From: Streptomyces albicerus
GTDB taxonomy: Bacteria; Actinomycetota; Actinomycetes; Streptomycetales; Streptomycetaceae
Length of the DNA stretch: 64,000 nucleotides
Assembly (NCBI RefSeq): GCF_008905045.1
Contig: NZ_VWMY01000022.1
Location: 73,273-137,272 of the forward strand
Direction of reading: 5' to 3'
Shown: positions 43,981 through 57,211 of the stretch, piece after piece
Numbering within the stretch: the stretch's first letter is position 1
How the letters are laid out: each line of letters begins with the position of its first letter
The notes under the pieces: model-generated
The model's input: the letters and a program-made list of their open reading frames with translations, nothing else
The model's database searches: none
Told to the model about the DNA's origin: nothing
Program-made: the position numbers and the translations under genes

Positions 43981-45261
43981 TCATCCCCCCGGGAGGGCCA
44001 GTTCTGTGGCTGCCAGGAGTTCGGCGAGTTCCACCAGGTCCGTGCCGGTCAGACGCGGGAGCGCGCAGCCCGAGAGGGTGCGGCAGGCGTCGCGCCAGGC
44101 GGCGGGGATCGCGGCGCCGCCGCCGAGCGCGCCGGTCAGCGCGCCTGCCAGGGCCGGGGCCGAGTCCGCGACCCGCGACAGGCACGCGGCGGCGGGCACC
44201 GCCTCGGCGATCCGGCCGCGCGCGGCGGTGGCGAGGGCCAGGGCGACCGGGACGGTCTCGGCCGCGGCGATGCCGTAGCTGTAGACGTGGTCGACGATTT
44301 GGTGTTCGAGGAGGGGGACGAGGGCGAAGGCGCTGCCCTCTTTGAGGCTGTCCTCTTTCAGGCTGTCCCCTTTCAGACAGTCCCCTTTCAGGTTGTCGCC
44401 TTTCAGGACGGCGTCGTGGGCCAGGCTCAGCGCGTGGCGGGCGTTGCGGCCGATCTCCGTGGACTCGGGGAGTTCGGCGATCGCGGCGGCCGCACAGGTG
44501 TCGACGTCCGCGCCGGCCAGCGCGAGCGCGACCGCCGCGGCCATCGCCCGGGCACCGTGCACGCCGTCGCCGTCCTGGGTGTAGCGGGCGTCGAACTCGG
44601 CCAGTTCCGCGGCGAGTTGGGGGTCCCCGGCGTGGGCCACTGCCAGCACACAGGCCCGTACGCAGGCCGCGTCGTCGAAGTAGTGGGGGTTGTCGTGGCC
44701 GGTGGCGGGTGGGCGCAGGCCGGTGGCGAGGTTGCCGAGACCGGCCCGTACGGAGATGCGGGCGCGCAGTGGGAGCACGGCCGACTCGACCTCGGGGGCG
44801 CGGTCGGCTGCCGCGGCGACTTCGCTGGCCACGGCGTTCCAGGACAGGTCGATGGCCGCGCGCATGCGGCGCCCTTGGCTCAGGTCGCCCAGCACGCCGG
44901 CGTCGGCGGCCCGCAGGACCGCCTCGGCCGCGAACGCCGCCCATTCGGCGTCGTCCGAGGGGCCGAGCCTGAGGGGTTCCGGTGGTTGGTTCAGGGCGAT
45001 GGGGACGGGGAGGGTTGTCGTGGCGTTCTGTTCGGCGAAGGTGTCCAGTTCCCGGGTCAGGCGTCTTGTCCACTCGGGCATGCGGGCTGCGCGGTGGCGG
45101 GCTGCGGGCCAGCCGGCGGCGTCGCCTGCGGCCAGGCCCAGGAAGAGGCCTTCGATTCGCCGTGGGGCGTCCGTTCGGTGTGCGATGTGCGGGTCTGTTG
45201 TGGCTGGTCGCGCAGTTCCCCGCGCCCCTGAAGGGGCGCCGTTGGGGCTGAGGCGCGTCAC
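43981..45261 (-). CDS. degenerate ADP-ribosylglycohydrolase paralogue with repeat insertions
   Basis: This is a 426-residue ARH-fold protein whose metal site looks damaged. The usual TDDT block reads PSDDAEWAAF, and the usual R-D-x-D-S/T block reads SRVADSAPALAGALTGAL, with Val for the first Asp. Its first 25 residues are encoded largely by dispersed-repeat copy E. A 15-bp tandem repeat adds LKGDNLKGDCLKGDSLKEDS in mid-protein. The GTG start overlaps the upstream stop (GTGA). It is possibly a pseudo-enzyme or a decaying gene, although the frame is open throughout. Confidence 0.85.
   Translation of the reverse strand: MTRLSPNGAPSGARGTARPATTDPHIAHRTDAPRRIEGLFLGLAAGDAAGWPAARHRAARMPEWTRRLTRELDTFAEQNATTTLPVPIALNQPPEPLRLGPSDDAEWAAFAAEAVLRAADAGVLGDLSQGRRMRAAIDLSWNAVASEVAAAADRAPEVESAVLPLRARISVRAGLGNLATGLRPPATGHDNPHYFDDAACVRACVLAVAHAGDPQLAAELAEFDARYTQDGDGVHGARAMAAAVALALAGADVDTCAAAAIAELPESTEIGRNARHALSLAHDAVLKGDNLKGDCLKGDSLKEDSLKEGSAFALVPLLEHQIVDHVYSYGIAAAETVPVALALATAARGRIAEAVPAAACLSRVADSAPALAGALTGALGGGAAIPAAWRDACRTLSGCALPRLTGTDLVELAELLAATELALPGG
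44341..44415. repeat. 15-bp in-frame tandem repeat (minisatellite)
   Basis: Five consecutive 15-bp units start at 44341, 44356, 44371, 44386 and 44401, of the form TTTCAGGCTGTCCCC. The fifth matches only in its first part. On the coding strand they give the five-residue repeat LK(G/E)D(S/N/C). Confidence 0.9.
45186..45240 (+). repeat. dispersed GC-rich repeat, copy E (inside a coding region)
   Basis: It reads TGTGCGGGTCTGTTGTGGCT, then GTCGCGCAGTTCCCCGCGCC and the hairpin GCGCCCCTGAAGGGGCGC. It lies wholly within the 5' end of the minus-strand gene at 43981-45261 and is translated in frame. Confidence 0.9.
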
Positions 45262-46382
45262 GGGTGCACCTCGTCCTTGTCGGCAGCCAGCACGTACGCG
45301 GCGGTGTCCGTGGGTGCCCCGTCCGCCGTCCATGTGAAGGCGCCTGGGTCGGGAGCCCTCCGCTCGGCGGAGTGAACGTCGTCCTCCTCGTCCGGCGTCA
45401 GCAAGTCCGCCACGTCCAGGACGTGGTGGCCCTGCATGGAAGGCAGGCAGCTGCCTCTCGCCGGGCCGATCGCCGCCGCCCAGGCCGCCGGGATCGAGGA
45501 CGCGCCCTGGGTCGCGCCCGCCAGGGCGCCGGCCACCGCCGCCGTCGTGTCCGCGTCGCGGCCCATGTTCACCGCGGCGAGGACCGCTTCCGTGAAGTCG
45601 CCGTCGGCGGCCGCGTACGCGCCGAAGGCCAGGGCCACGGCCTCCGGGGCGAGGTCCGTCCAGGGGTAGCCGCCGATGACGACGGCGGAGCGGACCGCGC
45701 GTTCGCCGCGGTGGGCGCAGGCGACGGCCCGGCGCAGGGAGCGGGCGGTCCAGGAGTCGTCGGGGATGACGGCCAGGGCCGAGGCGACCACGACGATCGT
45801 CGGGGCGCCCGCCATCGCCGCGGCGACGCCGGCCGCGACGGCCTGGCCGCCGTAGATGCCCTCGCCGTCGTGGCTCACCGAACCGTCGATCGCCACCAGG
45901 CGGGCCGCCTCCGCGGGGCGGCCCGCCGCGAAGACGCCGAAGGGGGCCGCGCGCATGGCGAGACCGTCGCTCCAGGCATGCCGGTGCTGCGCGGAGATGG
46001 GGGCGGCGAGCCCCCGGCGCAGGTTCTCCAGCGTGCCCCGCTCACTGAAGCCCGCGCCCCGGAACGGGCCCTCGTCCCGGTCGGCGATCCACTGGTGCCA
46101 GGCCGCCTCCACATGCGCGACCGTGAGCGCCGAACCGTGCCGGGCCAGCAGGAGCCCCGAGAAGATCGCGTACTCCGTGTCGTCCGTACCGGCCGGGTGC
46201 TCGGCCACGTACCCCGTGATGCGGCCCCAGCGCGCGCGGATCTCGGACGGCTTCATGTTCTCGGCGGGCGCCCCCAGCGCGTCCCCGACGGCGAGCCCCA
46301 GCAGCGCGCCGCGCGCCCGCTCGCGGAGATCGGCGGCGTCCCCGGGCGCCGGGACCGAGGGAACGCAGGCAATCGAAGCCAT
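45258..46382 (-). CDS. ADP-ribosylglycohydrolase family protein (operon lead gene)
   Basis: This 374-residue enzyme has a canonical ARH domain. The start motif is GALLGLAVGDALGAPAENMKP, the first metal block is GTDDTEYAIFSGLL and the second is NMGRDADTTAAVAGALAGATQG, with all ligands present. A GEGIYGGQAVAAGVAAAM segment resembles the substrate loop of ARH/J1-crystallin proteins. The ATG at 46382 has GGAGAGG upstream, while a longer frame to 46619 has no SD. Its stop overlaps the next GTG, starting a run of coupled genes down to 39271. Confidence 0.9.
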   Translation of the reverse strand: MASIACVPSVPAPGDAADLRERARGALLGLAVGDALGAPAENMKPSEIRARWGRITGYVAEHPAGTDDTEYAIFSGLLLARHGSALTVAHVEAAWHQWIADRDEGPFRGAGFSERGTLENLRRGLAAPISAQHRHAWSDGLAMRAAPFGVFAAGRPAEAARLVAIDGSVSHDGEGIYGGQAVAAGVAAAMAGAPTIVVVASALAVIPDDSWTARSLRRAVACAHRGERAVRSAVVIGGYPWTDLAPEAVALAFGAYAAADGDFTEAVLAAVNMGRDADTTAAVAGALAGATQGASSIPAAWAAAIGPARGSCLPSMQGHHVLDVADLLTPDEEDDVHSAERRAPDPGAFTWTADGAPTDTAAYVLAADKDEVHP

Positions 46383-46642
46383 GACGGTGCCTCTCCATCG
46401 CGGGGTCCCAGAAGGTCGGAAGGACCCTTTGCGCATGTGTCCCCGGTGAGCGGTTCGGCGGAGCCATGCGCGCCTCAGCGTCACCCGGTCGACATTTGTG
46501 CGCAGGTCACCACGGATGAGCGAGAGAGGCAAAAGCGCAGGTAAGTACGGCCTTCCTTGCTGGCGGGCGCGAAATTCCGGGCGTAGGTTTGGCGTTGTCC
46601 AAAAGTAGAAGCTGTCCAATCAGACCCCTGGGGGATTCCGGC

Positions 46643-47374
46643 ATGGCCATCATCGAGACCGAGGCGGCGCTGCACGAGGCGCACCGCGACAACCACACCC
46701 ACCGGGATGTCAACGGGGGATGGCTGCGCCCCGCCGTCTTCGGTGCGATGGACGGTCTTGTCTCCAACCTGGCGCTGATGACGGGTGTGGCGGGCGGGTC
46801 CGTCTCCCACCAGACCGTCGTCATCACCGGACTCGCGGGCCTGGCCGCCGGAGCCTTCTCCATGGCGGCCGGCGAGTACACCTCCGTCGCCTCGCAGCGC
46901 GAACTAGTAGAGGCCGAACTCGACGTCGAGCGGCGGGAGTTGAGAAAGCACCCGAAGGATGAGGAGCGCGAGCTCGCCGAGCTGTACCAGGCCCGCGGAG
47001 TCGCCCCTGTCCTCGCCCGCGAAGTCGCCCGGCAGTTGTCCAAGGACCCGGAGCAGGCCCTCGAGATACACGCGCGGGAGGAGCTGGGCATCGACCCCGG
47101 CGACCTGCCCTCGCCGACCGTCGCCGCCGTGTCCAGCTTCGGCTCGTTCGCCCTGGGCGCCCTGCTCCCCGTACTCCCGTATCTGCTGGGCGCGACCGCC
47201 CTCTGGCCCGCTGTCCTGCTCGCACTCCTCGGACTCTTCGCGTGCGGTGCGATCGTGGCCAAGGTGACCGCGAAGTCCTGGTGGTACAGCGGTGTGCGGC
47301 AGCTCGCGCTGGGCGGGGCCGCGGCCGGTGTGACGTACGCCCTGGGCAGTCTGTTCGGTACGGCCGTAGGATGA
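46643..47374 (+). CDS. VIT1/CCC1-family membrane transporter
   Basis: This is a 243-residue protein of the vacuolar iron transporter family. The DG motif appears in AVFGAMDGLVSNLALMTGV and the conserved block GLAAGAFSMAAGEYTSVASQRELVEAE follows. A charged cytoplasmic metal-binding helix region (ELRKHPKDEERELAELYQ) separates the first two helices from the last three. It probably exports or buffers Fe2+/Mn2+. The ATG at 46643 follows a GGGGG SD and matches the usual N-terminus. Confidence 0.92.
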   Translation: MAIIETEAALHEAHRDNHTHRDVNGGWLRPAVFGAMDGLVSNLALMTGVAGGSVSHQTVVITGLAGLAAGAFSMAAGEYTSVASQRELVEAELDVERRELRKHPKDEERELAELYQARGVAPVLAREVARQLSKDPEQALEIHAREELGIDPGDLPSPTVAAVSSFGSFALGALLPVLPYLLGATALWPAVLLALLGLFACGAIVAKVTAKSWWYSGVRQLALGGAAAGVTYALGSLFGTAVG

Positions 47375-47749
47375 CCCAGCGCCGTCCGAGTCGAGCAGCT
47401 ATGCAAGGGACTGCATAAGTAGCCGTTACTCGGCGGTTTCGATTCCTTAACCACTGGGCATGAGCCGTAAGCGCTGCGGGCAATGACGCCTGCTCCGCAC
47501 TTCAAGCGGCGGGCGACGTTGCCTGCCGCGATCGGGCCGACGGTCACTGATCTGTCCGAAAAGGTCCCCTTATTTCGCCGCTACGAGCGGCACCTCCGCC
47601 GCCACCCGCGGCGTCCGCATGCTGGAACGCGGTATCCGGTTCCCGGGAACCGCTCCATCATGTAACCTGCACGAAATTTTGCACCTATCGCAGAGGGCCA
47701 ACGTCGTCCCTCGGCACTTGCATATGCCACGACGACGACGGGAGAGCCG
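47375..47749. other. intergenic region upstream of gltB
   Basis: This 375-bp stretch holds no convincing gene. It contains the interrupted repeat ATGCA-AGGGAC-TGCAT (about 47400-47415), a perfect 16-bp palindrome at 47637-47652 and an AT-richer segment around 47670-47695 (CACGAAATTTTGCACC) that could be the gltB promoter. Confidence 0.5.
47637..47652. promoter_or_regulatory. 16-bp perfect palindrome upstream of gltB
   Basis: The sequence CGGTTCCCGGGAACCG lies 98 bp before the gltB ATG and is a candidate operator. No regulator can be named. Confidence 0.35.
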
Positions 47750-52337
<4,588 letters not shown>

Positions 52338-52345
<8 letters not shown>

Positions 52346-53798
52346 TCCCAAGGGCTTTCTGAACCACGGCCGCGAGGTCGCCAGGACCCGTCCGGTCGAG
52401 GAGCGCGTCAAGGACTGGAACGAGGTCTACGTTCCCGGCTCGCTGCTCCCCATCATCAGTAAGCAGGCCGGCCGCTGCATGGACTGCGGCATCCCGTTCT
52501 GCCACAACGGCTGTCCGCTGGGGAACCTCATCCCCGAGTGGAACGACTACGCGTACCGCGAGGACTGGTCCGCCGCGTCGGAGCGCCTGCACGCCACGAA
52601 CAACTTCCCGGAGTTCACGGGCCGGCTGTGCCCGGCCCCGTGCGAGTCGGCGTGCGTCCTCGGGATCAACCAGCCCGCGGTGACCATCAAGAACGTCGAG
52701 GTCTCGATCATCGACAAGGCGTGGGACACCGGCGATGTCGCGCCGCAGATCCCCGAGCGCCTGAGCGGCAAGACGGTCGCGGTGATCGGCTCGGGCCCGG
52801 CCGGCCTGGCCGCCGCCCAGCAGCTCACGCGCGCCGGTCACACGGTCGCGGTGTACGAGCGCGCGGACCGCGTCGGCGGCCTGCTCCGCTACGGCATCCC
52901 CGAGTTCAAGATGGAGAAGCGGCACATCAACCGCCGCATCGAGCAGATGCGCGCGGAGGGCACCCGCTTCCGCACGGGCATCGAGATCGGCCGCGACCTC
53001 AAGGCGACCGACCTGCGCAAGCGGTACGACGCCGTGGTCATCGCCGCCGGCGCGACCGTCTCGCGCGACCTGCCGGTCCCCGGGCGCGAGCTGAACGGCA
53101 TCCACTTCGCCATGGAGTACCTGCCGCTCGCCAACAAGGTGCAGGAGGGCGACTACGTGGCGCCCCCGCTCACCGCCGAGGGCAAGCACGTCGTCGTCAT
53201 CGGCGGCGGTGACACCGGCGCGGACTGCGTGGGCACCGCCCACCGCCAGGGCGCGGCCTCCGTCACGCAGCTGGAGATCATGCCGCAGCCGGGCGAGGAG
53301 CGGAACCCCGGGCAGCCCTGGCCGACGTTCCCCATGCTCTACAAGGTCACGTCGGCGCACGAGGAGGGCGGCGAGCGGGTCTACTCCGTCTCCACCACCC
53401 ACTTCGAGGGCGACGAGGACGGCAACGTGCAGTGGCTGCACCTTGTCGAGGTCGAGTTCATCGACGGCAAGCTGACGCAGAAGGCGGGCACGGAGCGCAA
53501 GATCCCGGCCCAGCTGGTGACGCTGGCCATGGGCTTCACGGGTACCGACCAGGAGAACGGCCTGGTCTCCCAGTTCGGCCTGGAGCTCGACGAGCGCGGA
53601 AACATCGCGCGTGACGCCGACTTCGCGACCAACGTCCCCGGCGTGTACGTCGCCGGTGACGCGGGCCGCGGCCAGTCCCTCATCGTGTGGGCCATCGCGG
53701 AGGGCCGCTCCGCCGCCCGCGGGGTCGACCGCTTCCTCACGGGCGCGAGCGACCTGCCGGCCCCCATCCGTCCGACTGACCGTTCCCTGATGGTCTGA
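52338..53798 (+). CDS. gltD: glutamate synthase small subunit
   Basis: This 486-residue flavoprotein transfers electrons from NADPH to GltB. The N-terminal Cys clusters for 4Fe-4S centres appear in CMDCGIPFCHNGCPLGNLIPEW and GRLCPAPCESACVLG. The FAD site is VAVIGSGPAGLAAAQQL and the NADPH site is VVVIGGGDTGADC. A C-terminal GVYVAGDAGRGQSLIVWAIAEGR closes the FAD domain. The ATG lies within the gltB end (ATGGCTGA), so the two are coupled. Confidence 0.97.
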
Positions 53799-53842
53799 CG
53801 GCTGCTCAAAAACGTCCCGTACAAAGGCGTACGGAACAACCA

Positions 53843-53883
53843 CGGCGCTCGCCTTGTCCCCGACCGGACGCTGGCGGGCGCCG
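53843..53883. terminator. gltD terminator hairpin 1
   Basis: An 11-bp stem with one G-T wobble (GGCGCTCGCC with GGCGGGCGCC, plus an outer C-G pair) carries a 19-base loop that begins with TTGTCCCCGACCGGACG. It follows gltD and faces the minus-strand gene at 53967. Confidence 0.7.
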
Positions 53884-53913
53884 CGGCGCGTCCGAGGCCG
53901 TCGAAAGAGCGGT

Positions 53914-53959
53914 CGGCGCCTGCCCTCTTGTCCCCGACCGGACGAATGGGCAGGCGCCG
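53914..53959. terminator. gltD terminator hairpin 2
   Basis: A perfect 12-bp stem (CGGCGCCTGCCC and complement) carries a 22-base loop. The loop contains exactly the same 17 bases, TTGTCCCCGACCGGACG, as hairpin 1, although the stems differ. Confidence 0.75.
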
Positions 53960-53966
53960 CGCATGT

Positions 53967-54697
53967 TCAGGAACTCGGGCTCGCCTTCAGCCCCTCGAAC
54001 TTCACCGTGGCGTCCTCGGTGTAGGCCCCCACCTTGCCCTGCAGGTAAGGACGTTCGGCATCCGTGAAGGTCACCAGCGGCTTCCCGCTCACCGTGACCT
54101 TCAGCTCCGCGCCCCGCTGCTCCGCCCGCACCTCGTACCAGTCGTCCACCGAGTACTCCTCATGACCCGTCGCCAGGAAGCGCTGGCCGCCCGGATAGGC
54201 GGGGTCGCGCTTGCCGAGCTCCCAGCCGTTCGGCTTCAGGGTGATGTAGTAGAAGTGCTCCGGATCGGTGTACGCCCAGACCAGCCACGGCACCTCCCAC
54301 GGGTTCGGGTGCGGGGTGCGCAGCTGCTTCACGGTCCGCATCCGGGCCTCGAAACGCACGTCCGCGTAGGAGTCTGTGCTGACGATCAGCCCGGCGTGGG
54401 TGGTGCCGGGGTCCTCGGCGGCCCTGGGGGAGAGGTAGAGGGAGTCGTCGTCGCCCGCGTTGGTGCCGTGGCCGTTGAACACCGAGAACCAGCGGCCGTG
54501 CGTGGAGCCGTCGGCCCAGGGGACCGGCGGCGACGGTGACGTGTCCTCCGAGCCGCACTGGCTCAGCGTGACCGTCATGACGACGGTCAGCGCGAGAGCC
54601 AGTGCCACGGCGGCGAGGACCCCGCCCCTGCGCCCCGGCCGAAGTCCGGGCGGAACCAGGGGGATCCGTCGCCGGGGGCGCAGGAGTAACGGGTCAT
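53967..54697 (-). CDS. exported beta-sandwich (DUF1080/concanavalin-like) protein, apparently frameshifted
   Basis: The C-terminal 190 residues look like a secreted carbohydrate-binding beta-sandwich (RWFSVFNGHG, DVRFEARMRTVKQ, FYYITLKPNGWELGKRD, WYEVRAEQRGAELKVTVSGK). They follow one membrane helix (VLAAVALALALTVVMTVTL) and a Cys. The only ATG that fits, 54697, overlaps the wecB stop (ATGA) and starts MTRYSCAPGDGSPWFRPD. It is out of frame with the helix and domain. One extra base near 54631 would restore a continuous 243-residue protein. In the domain frame only TTG 54749 or internal codons are available. Confidence 0.7.
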
Positions 54698-55857
54698 GCC
54701 GTCGAGTATGGCCCGGGCGCGGACACGGTGACCGGTACAGCGGCCGCAAAGTCCTCGGCCAGTTGGGCCAGGACGCGGTCCGCGGCCTTGCCGTCGCCGA
54801 ACGGATTGCGGGCGCCCGCCATCCTGCGGTACTTCGCCTGGTCGTCGAGCAGTTCCTCGGCGGCGCTCACGATGGCATCCGGGTCCGTGCCGATCAGCCG
54901 GGCCGCGCCGGCCTCGACCGCCTCCGGGCGCTCGGTGGTGGTGCGCAGGACGAGCGCGGGCTTGCTCAGGCTGGGAGCCTCCTCCTGGATGCCGCCGGAG
55001 TCGGTGAGGACGAGGTCGCACTCGGCCAGCGTCGCCGCGAAGTCCACGTAGTCGAGCGGTTCGACCAGCGAAATGCCCTCGTGGCCGTCGAGTTCGGGCA
55101 GCAGTACGTCCCGTACGGCCGGGCTCTTGTGCAGGGGCAGCACGATCTCCACGTCCCCGCGTCCGGCGAGCTTGCGCAGCGCCCGGCCCATGCCGCGCAT
55201 CCGCTCGCCCTGGTTCTCCCGGCGGTGCAGGGTCACCAGGATCCGCTTGGCGGGGGTACGGAACGCGGAGGTGCCGGTGCCCTCGGCCAGCACCCACAGC
55301 AGGTTGTCGATCACCGTGTTGCCGGTGGTGAACACCTGCTCCGCGGGCACGCCCTCATCGGTCAGCTGTCGGGCCGCGCGCGGTGTCGGGGCGAAGTGCC
55401 AGCGGGCGATGCGCCCGATCAGACTGCGGTTGAGCTCCTCCGGGAACGGGTTGTCAATGACGCCGGTGCGCAGTCCGGCCTCGACATGGGCGACCGGGAT
55501 CTTCTCGTAGAAGGCGGCCAGGGCGCCGACCAGTGCGGTCGTGGTGTCCCCCTGCACCACGACCAGGTCGGGCCGCTCGGCCCGCATGACCTCGCCGAGT
55601 TCCCTGACCAGACGGGCGGTCAGCTCGGACAGTTGCTGGCGGCTGCGCATCACGTCGAGCGCGATCCGGACGTCGATGCCCAGCAGGCCGAGCATCTGAT
55701 GGAGCATCTCGCGGTGCTGGCCCGTGGTGACGACGATCGGCTCGAACTGCGCGCCGGTGGCCATCGCCCGCGCCACCGGGGCCAGTTTGATCGCTTCGGG
55801 CCGCGTACCGAGCACGAGCATCGCGCGTACGGGCACGACTGACGGCTGTGTGGACAT
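54694..55857 (-). CDS. wecB: UDP-N-acetylglucosamine 2-epimerase (non-hydrolysing)
   Basis: This 387-residue cytoplasmic enzyme interconverts UDP-GlcNAc and UDP-ManNAc, the donor for ManNAc-containing polymers. Typical blocks are LGTRPEAIKLAPV, VVQGDTTTALVGALAAFYEKIPVAHVEAGLRTG, PFPEELNRSLI, LVTLHRRENQG and LTDSGGIQEEAPSL, and all catalytic positions appear present. The AAGGGGGG SD is strong. It lies downstream of the GT2 gene (109-bp gap) and overlaps the next gene start. Confidence 0.95.
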   Translation of the reverse strand: MSTQPSVVPVRAMLVLGTRPEAIKLAPVARAMATGAQFEPIVVTTGQHREMLHQMLGLLGIDVRIALDVMRSRQQLSELTARLVRELGEVMRAERPDLVVVQGDTTTALVGALAAFYEKIPVAHVEAGLRTGVIDNPFPEELNRSLIGRIARWHFAPTPRAARQLTDEGVPAEQVFTTGNTVIDNLLWVLAEGTGTSAFRTPAKRILVTLHRRENQGERMRGMGRALRKLAGRGDVEIVLPLHKSPAVRDVLLPELDGHEGISLVEPLDYVDFAATLAECDLVLTDSGGIQEEAPSLSKPALVLRTTTERPEAVEAGAARLIGTDPDAIVSAAEELLDDQAKYRRMAGARNPFGDGKAADRVLAQLAEDFAAAVPVTVSAPGPYSTA

Positions 55858-55966
55858 GGAGCCCCCCTTGGGCGTGCGCGATCGCAGGACCGCGCCAGGG
55901 TGAAAGAGGCAGATGAGAGAGATGAGAGAGAAGAGCGAACAAGAACCGGCGCGCCCCGGAAGGTCG

Positions 55967-57211
55967 TCAGGTGCGCGCCGTCTTCAGCCAGGTCCGCTTG
56001 CCGGTGAGCATGCGCCACAGTCCCCACCAGCCGGCGGCGAACCAGATGTAGCCGTAGAAGACGAAGACGTGGGCGAGCAACACCGAGCGCACCAGTCCGA
56101 GGTCCCGCTCACGCTTGGCGTAGACGAAGCCGTACGCGTAGGCGGCGGTGAACGAGAGCAGATACGGGCCGAGCAGCCACATGGGCGAGATGAGCGGGTG
56201 TCCCTCCTGGACCGAGGCCACGGTGGTGGCACCGACGGCGACGAGGAAGGACAGCGGCAGCAGCGAGGTGAACAGGATCAGCACCGGGCTGGACAGGTGG
56301 TAGAGGAGGTCCAGTGCCGCCCGGGTCGGCACGTCCCGCAGGATGAGCGGGACGAGGCCGGCCGACTGCAGATGGCCCTGGAACCACCGGGATCGCTGGC
56401 GGACCAGGCGCCGCAGGCTGAGCACGGCCTGCTGGGAGACGGCGGCGGCGGTGCAGTGCTGGTTGGTCCAGCCCTTGGCGATCAGCCGCACCCCGAGGTC
56501 GAGGTCCTCGGTGAGGCTGTCGCTCCACGGGCCGTCCCCGCCCAGGGTGTTGAGGGCGGACAGCCGCATGAACTGTCCGTTGCCGCCCATGCCCACGCTG
56601 CCGATGAAACGGCGGGCGCTCTGGAAGACATCGCCGTAGACGACGAACTCCATGTCCTGCATACGGGCGAGCAGTCCCTTGTGCCGGTTGTACATCCGGA
56701 CGCAGACCTGAACCGCGCCCGTGTGAGGGTCGTCGAAATAGGGGTCGACCGACTGCACGACGTGCGGGTCGAGCCGTCCGTCCGCGTCGACCACGCAGAG
56801 GACCACGTCGTCGGGGTCACGGCCGGCGAGCAGACCGGACTCCCTCAGGTGCCGCACCCCGTCGTTGAGCGCGGCTCCCTTGCCCCGGCGGGCGTTGGGC
56901 AGGGTGCGCCGGTGCAGCCGGACCCGGTCCGGGTCGGCGGCCAGCGCGATCTCGGAGGTCCGGTCGTCCGACCCGTCGTCGATGACCAGCGCCATGAAAT
57001 TCCCGGCGGGCAGCGAGGTGATGCGCGCCAGGCTTTCGGACAGCACTTGTTCTTCGTTGAGACATGCCAGCAGGAATACGTAGAATCGCTCTCTCCGCTT
57101 TACCCGGGAGCGCCGAATTCTGCGTCGGGACAGGAGGAACAGCCCCGAGTTGTAGCAGCCGGCCATCACGATAAGGGTGACGCTCGACCACAGGAGCAGC
57201 TCAACGATCAT
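55967..57211 (-). CDS. processive GT2 glycosyltransferase (polysaccharide synthase type)
   Basis: This 414-residue membrane protein has one N-terminal helix, a cytoplasmic GT-A domain and about four C-terminal helices. The processive-synthase motifs are complete: DDGSDD, DADGRLD, the acidic base in TEDLDLG, and QRSRW. This places it with hyaluronan, chitin and poly-GlcNAc synthases, which polymerise and extrude the chain. The ATG lies inside the preceding small gene (11-bp overlap). Context with WecB suggests a ManNAc- or GlcNAc-based polymer. Confidence 0.92.
   Translation of the reverse strand: MIVELLLWSSVTLIVMAGCYNSGLFLLSRRRIRRSRVKRRERFYVFLLACLNEEQVLSESLARITSLPAGNFMALVIDDGSDDRTSEIALAADPDRVRLHRRTLPNARRGKGAALNDGVRHLRESGLLAGRDPDDVVLCVVDADGRLDPHVVQSVDPYFDDPHTGAVQVCVRMYNRHKGLLARMQDMEFVVYGDVFQSARRFIGSVGMGGNGQFMRLSALNTLGGDGPWSDSLTEDLDLGVRLIAKGWTNQHCTAAAVSQQAVLSLRRLVRQRSRWFQGHLQSAGLVPLILRDVPTRAALDLLYHLSSPVLILFTSLLPLSFLVAVGATTVASVQEGHPLISPMWLLGPYLLSFTAAYAYGFVYAKRERDLGLVRSVLLAHVFVFYGYIWFAAGWWGLWRMLTGKRTWLKTART

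Noticed and set aside
46383..46619. N-terminal extension of the lead ADP-ribosylglycohydrolase
   Set aside because: There is no SD or conserved sequence there, while the ATG at 46382 has a good SD.
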